Positions 42,857-51,789 of a stretch of DNA of 56,238 nucleotides are shown here, piece by piece (position 1 is the first letter of the stretch; each line of letters opens with the position of its first letter). The stretch is taken from assembly GCA_903871465.1 (NCBI GenBank), contig CAIQHB010000025.1, forward strand, positions 1 to 56,238, in the 5' to 3' direction. Made by a program: the position numbers and the translations under genes. The notes beneath the pieces are model-generated. The model was not told where the DNA came from and ran no database searches. It saw nothing but the letters and a program-made list of their open reading frames with translations. Origin of the DNA: an uncultured Methanosarcinales archaeon. Its GTDB lineage: Archaea > Halobacteriota > Methanosarcinia > Methanotrichales > Methanotrichaceae.

Positions 42857-44005
42857 ATGACTTCAAGCATATTTGATATTGAATTCAGTCCGCATAAGTA
42901 TCTAGTGCACTGGGACCGGCTGAATGCTCTGGTCAGAGGCGAGTTTGTCTTCCCGGTTACTATGGAGCTTGATGTCTCCAGCGCCTGTAACCATAGATGC
43001 CTCTGGTGCGTCGATCCACCCGGATCTCATGAAGGAGTCTTCATGCCGGTGTCCACTGCCAGGAAAATCATGGAAGAGGCAAAGGCTCTGGGAGTCCTCA
43101 GCATAGTCTTTAAGGGTGGGGGAGAGAGCACGCTGCATCCCCGCTTCGACGAAATCCTCAAGATCGCCGACTCACTAGGCTTTGAGGTTGGCCTGATCAC
43201 TCACGGCGGCAACCTGGGTCCTGAACTGATCGACGCAGCTACAAAATGCTGCGATTATGTGAGGGTCTCCGTGGACGGGCCGACGCCGCAGTCCAGGAAG
43301 GACATTCATGGTGCGGACGACTTCTCCTCGATGATTGAAGGAGTGAAAAGAATGCTGGTCAGCAGAGGCACAAAGAGGCATCCTGTGATAGGCCTGACCT
43401 TCTGCCTGGATTATCAAAGGCGCAATCTGATAGGCAATTGTCTGGAATTGGGAGAAGCTCTCAAGCCCGATTATGTGCTTATCAGGCCACCATTTTGTGA
43501 AGAGGTCGGCTTTCCATCCCCACATACTCCCGGGGAAGCTGCCGCGCTGAGGAAGGAAATGAGGGAGATATGCGGGGGATATTCGGGAAGCTTGGCAGTT
43601 ATGGTTGGCAATTGGGTCGGTGACAAAGAACTTGAGAAAGATTTCATGAAGACTGAGCAAATTCTCGCGCGAAGAGATCTGAGAATCGGTGAGCATAAGT
43701 ACAACGGCATAGAGCACCGCACGCATCGTTGCCCTGCCTCTTCTCTTCTCTGTGTAGTTACGGCTACTGGAGAGGTCTACGGATGCTGCTGCCTGAGAGG
43801 CATCAAAGAGTTCACCTTCGGACGCATTGATTACGATATTAATAAAGATTTTAAATCTGTAATAAGCGGGTCGCAGCGTAACGCTGCGATTGAGATGATG
43901 AATCGGGCGGAATGTCTGAAGTACTGTACCCACCCGCTCAGCAAACCAAATGAGATCATGGAATACCTTTCCAAGCCAGAGAAATACCATTCATCGTTTA
44001 TTTGA
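42857..44005 (+). CDS. radical SAM protein with C-terminal cysteine motif
   Basis: A 382-residue radical SAM protein: motif DVSSACNHRCLWCVDPPGSH near residues 40-60, a modified GGEP (FKGGGESTLHPR), and a C-terminal set of Cys (CPASSLLCVVTATGEVYGCCCLRG, CLKYCTH) that is likely an extra FeS site. It is the last gene of the cluster, with about 105 bases before it. The substrate is unknown. Confidence 0.88.
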   Translation: MTSSIFDIEFSPHKYLVHWDRLNALVRGEFVFPVTMELDVSSACNHRCLWCVDPPGSHEGVFMPVSTARKIMEEAKALGVLSIVFKGGGESTLHPRFDEILKIADSLGFEVGLITHGGNLGPELIDAATKCCDYVRVSVDGPTPQSRKDIHGADDFSSMIEGVKRMLVSRGTKRHPVIGLTFCLDYQRRNLIGNCLELGEALKPDYVLIRPPFCEEVGFPSPHTPGEAAALRKEMREICGGYSGSLAVMVGNWVGDKELEKDFMKTEQILARRDLRIGEHKYNGIEHRTHRCPASSLLCVVTATGEVYGCCCLRGIKEFTFGRIDYDINKDFKSVISGSQRNAAIEMMNRAECLKYCTHPLSKPNEIMEYLSKPEKYHSSFI

Positions 44006-44064
44006 AGCTTCTGAAATGCGAGGCTTTCCGGCGAGCCCCGCAACTCTTCTTTCCCTAGCAAACC

Positions 44065-44072
44065 TTTATCTC
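44065..44072 (+). promoter_or_regulatory. TATA box of the exosome superoperon
   Basis: TTTATCTC preceded by AGCAAACC (BRE-like) lies about 30 bases before a likely transcription start near 44095, leaving a leader of about 50 bases that ends in GGTGAAAAGGA directly before the rpl15e ATG. Confidence 0.45.
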
Positions 44073-44143
44073 CTATCAGCCGATTTTCCCTCTAGCACCG
44101 GAATGTGACCTATTTTAGGTCGAACCGGTATGGGTGAAAAGGA

Positions 44144-44731
44144 ATGAAGTCTTTTTACAAGTATATCAGTGACGCCTGGTCCTCTCCCAGAGAAGGATAC
44201 GTGGGCGCACTGCGGCAAGAGAGGCTTAAGGCCTGGCGCCAGGATATGACCGTGCAGAAGATCGATAGGCCTACCCGCCTGGACAGGGCGCGGGCTTTGG
44301 GCTACAAGGCCAAGCAAGGCATCATCGTGGCGCGCGTTAAAGTGAGGCGTGGCGGTCTGCGCAAGTCCCGTTACGAGAGGAACAGAAAGACCAGCAAGAT
44401 GGGCGTGAACACCATCTCCATGGCCAAGTCCATTCAGCGCATCGCTGAGGAGCGGGCCGGCAGAAGGTTCCGCAATATGGAAGTTCTTAACTCTTACTGG
44501 GTGGCCGAAGACGGCAAGCAAAAGTGGTACGAGGTCATCTTGGTTGACCCCTGCGCACCATCCATCATGAATGATAAGAACCTCAAGTGGGTCTGCAACG
44601 ATGTCCACAGAGGCAGAGCCGTGCGGGGCAAGACCAGCGCCGGTCGCAAGGGCCGAGGCCAGAGACATAAGGGCTTTGGCACTGAGAAGACAAGACCCGG
44701 CATCAGGGCCCACGACGGCAAAGGAAAGTAA
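44144..44731 (+). CDS. rpl15e: ribosomal protein L15e
   Basis: A 195-residue large-subunit protein, archaeal/eukaryotic type. Recognisable segments are [48 protein letters not shown] and the end [22 protein letters not shown]. It is the first gene of the superoperon, with a strong GGTGAAAAGGA just before its ATG. Confidence 0.97.
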   Translation: MKSFYKYISDAWSSPREGYVGALRQERLKAWRQDMTVQKIDRPTRLDRARALGYKAKQGIIVARVKVRRGGLRKSRYERNRKTSKMGVNTISMAKSIQRIAEERAGRRFRNMEVLNSYWVAEDGKQKWYEVILVDPCAPSIMNDKNLKWVCNDVHRGRAVRGKTSAGRKGRGQRHKGFGTEKTRPGIRAHDGKGK

Positions 44732-44742
44732 GTGATTGGCAA

Positions 44743-45159
44743 GTGATTGATAAGGTCTCTTTCCGGGCCTTTGTGGCAGCGACGGAGGACGAAGGCCGTG
44801 TGCGCGAAGCGCTTAGCATCTTTGTCCCTCTGGATCGGATATCCTCTTTAACCGCAGAAGGCCATTTCGGAAATGAGATCAAAATCCTGGAGGCCTGCCT
44901 CAGAAAGAAAGAGGGGCAGGCCTTCTTTCAAATTCTTAGCGAGCAACTATCCCCCGAAGATCAACTCAGGCTGCGCCGCGAGATGCCGGATCGGCTGGAA
45001 GGGGATAGCCACTTCCACCTGCGACTGGACAAGCAAGCTGCTTACAAAGGCCTCCTCCGCCTTACGGACTCGAAGGACGCCATAGATGTTTGTGCTCTGG
45101 TCAAGACCTACCCTGCCCGGCGGGAGTCGGCCTTAAAGATTTTGAGTGAACTCATATGA
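44743..45159 (+). CDS. DUF54 (COG1325) RNA-binding protein
   Basis: A 138-residue protein of the DUF54 family that sits with exosome and RNase P genes in many archaea. It starts with GTG (MIDKVSFRAFVAATEDEGRVREALSIF) 11 bases after L15e. The fold is a small alpha/beta RNA-binding domain related to L5. It overlaps rnp3 in an ATGA junction. Confidence 0.85.
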   Translation: MIDKVSFRAFVAATEDEGRVREALSIFVPLDRISSLTAEGHFGNEIKILEACLRKKEGQAFFQILSEQLSPEDQLRLRREMPDRLEGDSHFHLRLDKQAAYKGLLRLTDSKDAIDVCALVKTYPARRESALKILSELI

Positions 45160-45833
45160 GCTTTTTCGAGTGCCTGAAGGCCTATCCTGAGGGCTCGGCA
45201 TCCGCCAGCCGTCTCGCTCTGACCGCAAAGCGGCTGGGCTACCCGGGTATTATTATCTGCAACCAGGAGCCGAACAAGCTCTTTCGACCAGGTGCGGTGG
45301 AATTCATAAAGGGAATCGAGGTTGCATTCGGTGCTGAGGTGGCCGCACAGAGCGCGAAGGCACTCAAGAGCCGTATCTCTGCACTGCGGGCAAGATACCC
45401 TTTTCTCGTTGTTCGCGGAACTACGGAGGAGATCATCAGGGTTGCCTGCGAAGATCCCAACGTGGACCTTCTGCTACACCCCTGCGATGGTCATCGCCCT
45501 CTGGGCATTGCCACAGCCAGAGCCGCCAAGCTAAACCAGGTGTCCATCGGCTTTGATCTGTGGCCACTGCTTCATCTGTGCGGCAGCCCGCGAGCTCGCT
45601 GGCTTGAGGCATTCAGACGCAACCTGCTATTCGCCAGAAAGTTCGAACTCTGCCCCGTTATAACAGCAGGAGCAAGATCTCATCTGGATTTGCGTTCTCC
45701 TCGGGAGCTCATAGCCCTGGCGGAAGTGGCGGGCTTTGAGCATGATGAGGCCAAGGACGCCCTGCGCCGGCCGGGAAAACTGCTTGAGCTGAATCGCAGA
45801 AAGTGGCTGAGTCCGGGAGTGGAACTGCTTTGA
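45156..45833 (+). CDS. rnp3: RNase P protein component 3 (Rpp30 homologue)
   Basis: A 225-residue TIM-barrel protein of the Rpp30 family, a protein subunit of archaeal RNase P that matures tRNA 5' ends. Features are FFECLKAYPEGSASASRLALTAKRLGYPGIIICN, VDLLLHPCDGHRPLGIATARAAKLN, and the end SPRELIALAEVAGF. The ATG overlaps the DUF54 stop, and its own stop overlaps the TTG start of rnp2 (TTGA). Confidence 0.93.
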   Translation: MSFFECLKAYPEGSASASRLALTAKRLGYPGIIICNQEPNKLFRPGAVEFIKGIEVAFGAEVAAQSAKALKSRISALRARYPFLVVRGTTEEIIRVACEDPNVDLLLHPCDGHRPLGIATARAAKLNQVSIGFDLWPLLHLCGSPRARWLEAFRRNLLFARKFELCPVITAGARSHLDLRSPRELIALAEVAGFEHDEAKDALRRPGKLLELNRRKWLSPGVELL

Positions 45834-46369
45834 GGAGCAGATTTCCGGTTCTCAGAAGCCGAAGAAGGTACATGATATTTGAGCTGGAAGCAGAGGACGA
45901 AATCCTGGCCAAGGATCTGATGCCTGAGATTCACTCCGAACAACTCTTTCTCTTTGGCGATATCGGCGCATCGGAAAATAGGCTAAAGCTGATTGCCTTC
46001 AACGGTCGCTACGGACTCATACGGTTTCATCACACCCATTCCGTCGAGACCCGGGCGACTCTGGCCTCCGTTTATTCGATCCATGGAACCCGAGTAGTGC
46101 TGCATACAAAAGGAGTAACTGGTACAATCAAATCAGCCACAGAAAAGTATTTACCGCGACTAAGTAAAATAAGTGCTGAAAGCGACGGAAGAAGAATCGA
46201 GCTGGAAGAAGTTTCCGGGTGCATAATTCGCACCCATGGCCTGGAAGTCGATCTCTGTCCGGACGACCGCAATTGGACAAAAGGGTCTGACACCCGATAC
46301 CTGGGGCTGACCTCTTTTGATTTAAGTGGAGGACACGACGATGCAGATGGCACCGCAGATGGGTTATGA
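45830..46369 (+). CDS. rnp2: RNase P protein component 2 (Pop5 homologue)
   Basis: The TTG at 45830 overlaps the rnp3 TGA. It encodes [25 protein letters not shown], then [31 protein letters not shown], the Pop5 core that pairs with Rpp30 in RNase P. At 179 residues it is longer than typical archaeal Pop5 proteins (about 120-150) because of a C-terminal acidic tail that ends inside psmA. The last 29 bases overlap the next gene. Confidence 0.85.
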   Translation: MRSRFPVLRSRRRYMIFELEAEDEILAKDLMPEIHSEQLFLFGDIGASENRLKLIAFNGRYGLIRFHHTHSVETRATLASVYSIHGTRVVLHTKGVTGTIKSATEKYLPRLSKISAESDGRRIELEEVSGCIIRTHGLEVDLCPDDRNWTKGSDTRYLGLTSFDLSGGHDDADGTADGL

Positions 46370-47099
46370 TAGGGCGATTACCGTATTCAGCCCTGATGGC
46401 AGACTATTTCAAGTTGAATATGCCCGAGAGGCTGTTCGGAGAGGAACGACAGCGGTAGGTATTAAAGTAAAAGACGGCGTGGCCGTGCTGGTAGACAAAA
46501 GGATTACCAGCAGGCTCATGGAGCCCAAGTCCATCGAGAAGATCTTTCAGATAGATAATCACATAGGAGCAGCCACGTCGGGGCTCGTCGCAGATGCCAG
46601 AGTCCTGATCGATAGAGCGAGGGTAGAGAGCCAGATCAATCGGCTGGTTTATGACGAACCCATCGGAGTCGAGGCCCTGGCCAAGAAGATCTGCGACTTC
46701 AAGCAGCAATACACTCAATATGGCGGAGTGCGGCCTTTTGGAACGGCGCTGCTCATCATTGGCGCAGAAGAGGATAAAGCTCGCCTCTTTGAGACCGATC
46801 CGTCCGGAGCTCTGCTGGAATATAAGGCCACAGGCATTGGGGCCGGAAGAGCAGCGGTGATGGAGGTCTTCGAAGAGAAGTACAGAGAAGACCTGACCAT
46901 GGACGAGGCAGTGCTCCTGGGTCTGGAGGCGCTCTACAAAGCGGCTGAGGGCAAGGTAGAAGCAGCCACAACGGAGATCGGTATCATTAAGCTCTCCGAC
47001 AAGAAGTTCTACAAGCTGACGGAAAAGGAAGTAACCGATTATGTTGAACGCATGAAGGCAACGGTTACTGCCAGCAAAGATGAGAAGGGAGAGGCGTAG
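46341..47099 (+). CDS. psmA: 20S proteasome subunit alpha
   Basis: A 252-residue alpha subunit: [32 protein letters not shown] (the alpha-type N-terminal gate), [42 protein letters not shown] lies eight bases before the ATG at 46341, inside rnp2. The active beta subunit is not in the window. Confidence 0.96.
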   Translation: MQMAPQMGYDRAITVFSPDGRLFQVEYAREAVRRGTTAVGIKVKDGVAVLVDKRITSRLMEPKSIEKIFQIDNHIGAATSGLVADARVLIDRARVESQINRLVYDEPIGVEALAKKICDFKQQYTQYGGVRPFGTALLIIGAEEDKARLFETDPSGALLEYKATGIGAGRAAVMEVFEEKYREDLTMDEAVLLGLEALYKAAEGKVEAATTEIGIIKLSDKKFYKLTEKEVTDYVERMKATVTASKDEKGEA

Positions 47100-47101
47100 G
47101 A

Positions 47102-47800
47102 ATGGTCAGATTGGATGACGCGGTTCCTGCCAGACTCAAGACCCACGGAACTACCTTTGAGGTTTTAGTGGATCCCGATGGTGCTCTGGCCCTAAAGCGA
47201 GGAGATAGCGTCAACCTCGAAGAAATCCTGGCTGTTGAGGATATCTTCGAAAATGCCTCTCGAGGTGATCGGAGCCCGGAAGAAGATCTACAAAAGGCCT
47301 TCGGGACAACAGATGTCCTTCCCATTGCCCAAATAATAATCAAGAAGGGCGAGATCAGCCTCACGGCTGAACAGCGCAAACAGTTCATAGAGAATAAGCG
47401 GCGACAGGTCATTGAAGTCATAGCCAGGAATGCCATAAACCCTCAGACCAAAACTCCCCACCCTCCAGGCCGAATCGAGCAGGCCATGACCGAGGCTCGC
47501 GTCAACATCGATCCTACGAAATCTACGGATGAGCTGGTCAAGATCACCATGAAAGCCATCCGGCCTCTTATACCGATAAGATTCGAAGAGGTAGAGGTAG
47601 CCGTCAAACTTCCGGCAGCGTATGCTCCAAAGGCTTACGGTGAGGTTGCAGCTTTCGGAAAGCTCACCCGCGAAGCATGGCAGAATGACGGCTCATGGGT
47701 TGGTGTGGTGCAGATACCTGCAGGCATGCAGACGGAGTTCTATGACCTTGTCAACCGGCTGACCAAAGGCGAAGCTGAGACGAAGCTTCTTAAGCATTGA
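47102..47800 (+). CDS. SBDS ribosome maturation protein
   Basis: A 232-residue archaeal SBDS homologue (Sdo1): three domains, with VRLDDAVPARLKTHGTTFEVLVDPDGAL at the start, KGEISLTAEQRKQFIENKRRQVIEVIARNAINP (domain 2) and RFEEVEVAVKLPAAYAPKAYGEVAAFG at the C-terminus. It helps release eIF6 from the large subunit in eukaryotes. It begins two bases after psmA. Confidence 0.96.
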   Translation: MVRLDDAVPARLKTHGTTFEVLVDPDGALALKRGDSVNLEEILAVEDIFENASRGDRSPEEDLQKAFGTTDVLPIAQIIIKKGEISLTAEQRKQFIENKRRQVIEVIARNAINPQTKTPHPPGRIEQAMTEARVNIDPTKSTDELVKITMKAIRPLIPIRFEEVEVAVKLPAAYAPKAYGEVAAFGKLTREAWQNDGSWVGVVQIPAGMQTEFYDLVNRLTKGEAETKLLKH

Positions 47801-47819
47801 AGAATGGAGTAAGTAGCGC

Positions 47820-48485
47820 ATGGATCGCAAGGTGGTAGTACCAGGTGATCTTCTCTCTGAGGATGCCAAGAGGTCGGGCGAGGGGACGTACATAAAAGAT
47901 GGAAGCGTCTACTCCTTGTTGTATGGTCTTGCGAACTACAGGGATAAGATAAATGTCATACCCCTGGCTGGTAAGTATGTGCCCGCACCAGGGGACAATG
48001 TCATAGGCGTGGTGAAGGATATAACATTCTCTAATTGGATCGTGGATATGAATTCGCCTTACGACGGGCTGTTGCACATCTCGGAGTTTCCAGAAAGGAT
48101 CGAATCGGATGAGATGTCCAAACATTTGCGCATCGGCAGTTCTATCATGACCCAGGTGAAAGATGTAGATCCCACTATGAAGGTGGAGCTTACTTTGAAT
48201 GACCGAAAGCTAGGCCTGATCAAGGCCGGTCGGGTCATCGAGATCAGCCACACTAGGGTTCCCAGGCTTATCGGCAAGGGCGGCTCCATGATCAGCATGC
48301 TGAAGAAAGAGGTAAACTGCAACATCTTCGTTGGACAGAATGGCAGAATCTGGATCAGCGGTGGTGCAGATGATACGGATCTGGCACTCAAGACCATTGC
48401 TCTGATCGAGAAGGAAGCCCATACCAATGGCTTGACGGATAAGATAGTGGACTTCTTGAAAACAGAGAAAGAGGCCAGAAGTTGA
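47820..48485 (+). CDS. rrp4: exosome RNA-binding subunit Rrp4
   Basis: A 221-residue cap protein of the archaeal exosome: an N-terminal domain ([29 protein letters not shown]), an S1 domain ([35 protein letters not shown]), and a KH domain ([30 protein letters not shown]). The cap feeds RNA into the Rrp41/Rrp42 ring. It overlaps rrp41 by four bases. Confidence 0.96.
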   Translation: MDRKVVVPGDLLSEDAKRSGEGTYIKDGSVYSLLYGLANYRDKINVIPLAGKYVPAPGDNVIGVVKDITFSNWIVDMNSPYDGLLHISEFPERIESDEMSKHLRIGSSIMTQVKDVDPTMKVELTLNDRKLGLIKAGRVIEISHTRVPRLIGKGGSMISMLKKEVNCNIFVGQNGRIWISGGADDTDLALKTIALIEKEAHTNGLTDKIVDFLKTEKEARS

Positions 48486-49243
48486 TCACTATGGATAAAA
48501 CAGATATATCATTTTTCAAAGACGGACTCCGCTTGGATGGCCGAAGAGCAGATGAGCTCCGACCTGTGAAGATCGAGGTGGGAATCCTGACGAGAGCGGA
48601 CGGCTCATGCTACATAGAAATGGGCGGAAATAAGGTCATAGCTGCAGTATACGGACCAAGGGAAGTGCATCCGAGACACTTGCAGGATGTAACAAGAGCC
48701 ATTGTGCGCTACAGATACAATATGGCGTCCTTCTCCGTTGAGGAGAGAAAGCGGCCCGGGCCCGACCGCAGATCTTACGAGCTTTCCAAGGTGAGCCGCG
48801 AGGCGCTGGAACCTGTGATTCTCACATCATTCTTCCCCCGATCTGTAATAGACGTCTTCGTGGAGGTACTGCAGGCAGATGCCGGAACCAGAACCGCCGG
48901 CATAAACGCAGCGGCGGTTGCATTAGCTGATGCGGGAATACCTATGAAGAGCATGATCTCATCCTGCGCCGCAGGCAAAGTGGCCGACACTATAGTTCTG
49001 GACCCGATGAAGGAAGAAGACAACTTTGGACAGGCTGACCTGCCCATTGCCATGACTCCTAACGGCGATATCACCCTTATGCAGATGGATGGCGGATTGA
49101 GCCCGGAAGAGTTTCACGAAGCCGTGGAGATGGCCATGAAGGGGGCAAGAGAAATCTATGAGCTGCAGAGGAAGGCTCTGGTGGAAAAATATAGCCAGCT
49201 AGCGGGAGAGCCTGGGAAAGAAGAGGTGCATGCCTGTGACTAA
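48482..49243 (+). CDS. rrp41: exosome catalytic subunit Rrp41
   Basis: A 253-residue RNase PH-type subunit with 3'-5' phosphorolytic activity in the ring. Key segments are [60 protein letters not shown] (the substrate-binding arginines) and [22 protein letters not shown]. The start could be Met 4 (48491). Confidence 0.97.
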   Translation: MITMDKTDISFFKDGLRLDGRRADELRPVKIEVGILTRADGSCYIEMGGNKVIAAVYGPREVHPRHLQDVTRAIVRYRYNMASFSVEERKRPGPDRRSYELSKVSREALEPVILTSFFPRSVIDVFVEVLQADAGTRTAGINAAAVALADAGIPMKSMISSCAAGKVADTIVLDPMKEEDNFGQADLPIAMTPNGDITLMQMDGGLSPEEFHEAVEMAMKGAREIYELQRKALVEKYSQLAGEPGKEEVHACD

Positions 49244-50012
49244 CGTCATCTCCGAGATCAAAAAGGACTTTATCTACAACCTGCTCATTAAAGGGGAGCG
49301 GGTTGACGGCCGGACTTTTGATCAATACAGGGAGATCTCCATCGAGAGGAATGTAATCCAAAAGGCGGAAGGCAGCGCTCTCGTGAAGCTCGGTTCCAGC
49401 CAGGTGCTTGTGGGTGTGAAGATGCAGCCCGGCGAGCCCTTCCAGGATTCGCCCAATCGTGGTGTCATTATTACCAATGCCGAACTGGTGCCACTGGCCT
49501 CGCCCAACTTTGAGCCCGGGCCACCTAATGAGGTAGGAATCGAACTCGCGCGGGTCGTGGATCGCGGTGTGCGCGAATCAAAGGCATTGGACCTGGAAGC
49601 GCTCTGCATAGTGCCCGGCAAGCAAGTTTGGATCGTATTCATCGATGTGCATATCCTGGATGACTGCGGAAACATCCTTGACGCTGCGTCCCTGGGCGCC
49701 ATAGCCGCGCTTCTTTGCACTAAGGTGCCTGCATCCAAGTTTGGCCTTGGCGAGGATTATATCTTGCCCCTAAGGGACATCCCCATAGCCACAACTGCGA
49801 TTGAGTTCAGCGACGTCTTGATGTTTGATCCAGGCGTTGATGAAGAGGCAATAGCCAATACCAAGCTCACAGTTATCACTACAGCAAGCGGGAACATCTG
49901 TGGCATGCAAAAGAGCGGCACAGGAATGTTGAAGCCCGAGCAGGCCTACCGCATCATTGATATAGCATGTGAGAAAGCGAGAGAAATCCGGGAAAAGTTT
50001 CTGGAAGCATAA
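49230..50012 (+). CDS. rrp42: exosome subunit Rrp42
   Basis: A 260-residue non-catalytic RNase PH-type partner of Rrp41 in the hexameric ring. Features are [49 protein letters not shown], and the [23 protein letters not shown] stretch. Its start lies inside rrp41 (14-base overlap) and has GAGGTG just before the ATG. Confidence 0.96.
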   Translation: MPVTNVISEIKKDFIYNLLIKGERVDGRTFDQYREISIERNVIQKAEGSALVKLGSSQVLVGVKMQPGEPFQDSPNRGVIITNAELVPLASPNFEPGPPNEVGIELARVVDRGVRESKALDLEALCIVPGKQVWIVFIDVHILDDCGNILDAASLGAIAALLCTKVPASKFGLGEDYILPLRDIPIATTAIEFSDVLMFDPGVDEEAIANTKLTVITTASGNICGMQKSGTGMLKPEQAYRIIDIACEKAREIREKFLEA

Positions 50013-50027
50013 ACGGAAGTAAGGATT

Positions 50028-50309
50028 ATGGTTAAGCACACTGCAAAAGGACGGACGAGCAGATCAGCAGCCCGTTTTGGTCCAAGGTACGGTCGCAAGT
50101 CACGAAAGCTCGTGGCCGATTCGGAAGAGAAGAGCAAGGCTTCGTATGACTGCCCGCAGTGCGGAAGGAACAGAGTAAAAAGGACAAGCACAGCCATCTG
50201 GAGTTGCAGCAAGTGCGGCTATACCTTTGCCGGAGGTTCGTTCTTGCCTGAGACATCTCTAGGCCGTTCTTTGTTGAGGTCTCTCAAAAAGACCCTTGAG
50301 GTAGTGTAG
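50028..50309 (+). CDS. rpl37ae: ribosomal protein L37Ae
   Basis: A 93-residue zinc-ribbon protein of the large subunit: C-x2-C-x15-C-x2-C ([20 protein letters not shown], then KCGY), flanked by the basic [25 protein letters not shown] start. It begins 15 bases after rrp42. Confidence 0.95.
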   Translation: MVKHTAKGRTSRSAARFGPRYGRKSRKLVADSEEKSKASYDCPQCGRNRVKRTSTAIWSCSKCGYTFAGGSFLPETSLGRSLLRSLKKTLEVV

Positions 50310-50312
50310 AAG

Positions 50313-50450
50313 ATGGCTTATAAGTGCACCAGGTGCAAAAAAACCGTTGAGGTTGATTACGAGTACAGCGGCATACGCTGTCCTTACTGTGGGCACAGGA
50401 TCCTGATGAAGGAGAGGCCCACTACAGTCAAGAAGATGAAAGCCGTCTAA
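50313..50450 (+). CDS. rpoP: DNA-directed RNA polymerase subunit P
   Basis: A 45-residue zinc-ribbon protein (archaeal homologue of Rpb12): [14 protein letters not shown], then the second Cys pair in [12 protein letters not shown] and a basic tail ending VKKMKAV. The stop TAA abuts the next ATG directly. Confidence 0.93.
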   Translation: MAYKCTRCKKTVEVDYEYSGIRCPYCGHRILMKERPTTVKKMKAV

Positions 50451-50858
50451 ATGCTCGTCACCACCTCGCGAGATCCTTCTATGAAGGCAAGAAGGTTTGG
50501 AAAGGCTCTGGCTTCATTCCTCACTTTGCCCTACTTGAATCGCGGGAAGCAAGCAAAAGTGGAGGATGAAACCTGGCTCGTGGTGGTGGAGGACCATGGC
50601 AACCCAAGCGGCCTGGTCAAGCGCTCTCCTGGAAAAGAGGAAAATTTGACCTTTCGTCTATCAGGAGAGCCAGAGGTAGGACGGCTAAAGAAGTGTGTGC
50701 CCGTGGTGATGGGAGCGGATGCTCTTCCAATTGCTCAATTCTTCGAGTTGGAGTGGGTGGAATCGTCCGCACCGCACCAGACACGTATTCTGTCGGTGAC
50801 ATCCGGCAGGATCGATTTCATTGAGGTGGGTGAGGCCAAGTTCAGGCTGAAGATATGA
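50451..50858 (+). CDS. Brix domain protein (Imp4-like), ribosome biogenesis
   Basis: A 135-residue archaeal Brix-type protein: LVTTSRDPSMKARRFGKALASFL (the TTSR motif of Imp4/Brix) with strands LVVVEDHGNPSGLV and LTFRLSGE. Eukaryotic relatives bind rRNA during ribosome assembly. It starts immediately after rpoP and overlaps pcc1 by four bases. Confidence 0.85.
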   Translation: MLVTTSRDPSMKARRFGKALASFLTLPYLNRGKQAKVEDETWLVVVEDHGNPSGLVKRSPGKEENLTFRLSGEPEVGRLKKCVPVVMGADALPIAQFFELEWVESSAPHQTRILSVTSGRIDFIEVGEAKFRLKI

Positions 50859-51082
50859 AGGGCTGTGCGGAGATCGTCTTTGAAACAGCGCGTCATAGCG
50901 AGATCTATCAGGCGCTCGCTCCGGAACTGAATGACGAGCTTCATAGATCCAATGTTGAACTGGACCAGGGAGATGGTTTCATTCGATTGAAGATCCGGGG
51001 TGAGGATGTGGTCTCTCTCCGGGCAGCCTTAAATACCTGGATAAGGTTGGTCAAGATCGCGTTTGAGATGGTGAGTTTATGA
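50855..51082 (+). CDS. pcc1: KEOPS complex subunit Pcc1
   Basis: A 75-residue protein with the Pcc1 alpha/beta fold: CAEIVFETARHSEIYQALAPELNDEL and an end SLRAALNTWIRLVKIAFEMV. Pcc1 is the dimerising subunit of the complex that makes t6A in tRNAs. It overlaps the genes on both sides by four bases. Confidence 0.9.
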   Translation: MKGCAEIVFETARHSEIYQALAPELNDELHRSNVELDQGDGFIRLKIRGEDVVSLRAALNTWIRLVKIAFEMVSL

Positions 51083-51441
51083 GTGGCGAATTGCCTCCGC
51101 AGATACAAAATCAATTGGCTCAGCTCCAGCAGCTTCAGCAGCAGGCTCAGGCGGTTATGGCTCAGAAAGGCCAGATCGAAGGTCTGATCAGGGAGACTGA
51201 GGCAGCGTTGAAGGAACTGGAGAAGAGTGCAGACGATGCTGTTATATACAAGAGCGTCGGCGAACTTCTCTTCAGAGCTGATAAAGGGAAGCTGATAGAA
51301 GAGCTGAATGAGAAAAAGGATATGAACGAAATCCGCAAAAAGAACATGGCCAATCAGGAAGAACGTATTCAGGGCCGGTTCACTCAGCTCCAGGAACAGC
51401 TCAAGCAAACACTAGGTCAGATGCCGCCCAAGGGCGGCTAA
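51079..51441 (+). CDS. pfdB: prefoldin subunit beta
   Basis: A 120-residue coiled-coil protein: two long helices (IQNQLAQLQQLQQQAQAVMAQ and EERIQGRFTQLQEQLKQTL) joined by the short beta hairpin around VIYKSVGELLFRADK. It is a chaperone that hands unfolded proteins to the thermosome. It is the last gene of the superoperon. Confidence 0.94.
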   Translation: MSGELPPQIQNQLAQLQQLQQQAQAVMAQKGQIEGLIRETEAALKELEKSADDAVIYKSVGELLFRADKGKLIEELNEKKDMNEIRKKNMANQEERIQGRFTQLQEQLKQTLGQMPPKGG

Positions 51442-51453
51442 ATCAGATTTAGC

Positions 51454-51528
51454 GGACCCGTGGCTTAGCCAGGATATAGCACCGGGCTTCTAACCCGGGG
51501 GTCGCGGGTTCGAATCCCGCCGGGTCCG
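51454..51528 (+). tRNA. tRNA-Arg (UCU)
   Basis: A cloverleaf is visible: acceptor GGACCCG (51454) pairs with CGGGTCC (51521), the D arm is GCTTAGCC...AGC, the anticodon stem CCGGG/CCCGG (51482-51498) has loop CTTCTAA with anticodon TCT (51489-51491), and the T arm is GCGGG-TTCGAAT-CCCGC. No CCA is encoded; the discriminator is G. It reads AGA codons. Confidence 0.93.
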
Positions 51529-51549
51529 CCTTAATATTCTCGAGGAACT

Positions 51550-51738
51550 ATGTGCGAACTTACAGTCTATACCTTGAAAGGCAACTCCCGTGATATGGCG
51601 ATGGAAGGGGTTGTCAGGCTTATTGCCCATAACGGTAAAGTGCTCATGGAAGGCATTTTTGGCGATTCCATGGAAGTAGAGGGAAAGCTTGCCGAAGTGG
51701 ACATCATGGCCCAGTCAGCAAATATCATCGCGAATTAG
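51550..51738 (+). CDS. CooT-like small protein
   Basis: A 62-residue protein that begins MCELTVYTLKGNSRDMAMEG, the family pattern of the CooT nickel-binding proteins (conserved N-terminal Cys-Glu), and has a beta-rich body (VRLIAHNGKVLMEGIFGDSMEVEGKLAEVDI). It is likely a small metal-binding dimer. In a methanogen it could serve a nickel enzyme such as CO dehydrogenase/acetyl-CoA synthase; that is inference. It lies between the tRNA-Arg and the recombinase. Confidence 0.75.
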   Translation: MCELTVYTLKGNSRDMAMEGVVRLIAHNGKVLMEGIFGDSMEVEGKLAEVDIMAQSANIIAN

Positions 51739-51789
51739 GTGGAAACATGGTACCGGGTTGTACTCTTGATCGCTTCAGGAGATGTAAAA

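Noticed and set aside
42828-42860. Ten-codon ORF ending in an ATGA overlap with the last radical SAM gene, as a second precursor peptide
   Set aside because: Ten residues are too few to separate from chance, and no promoter is placed for it.
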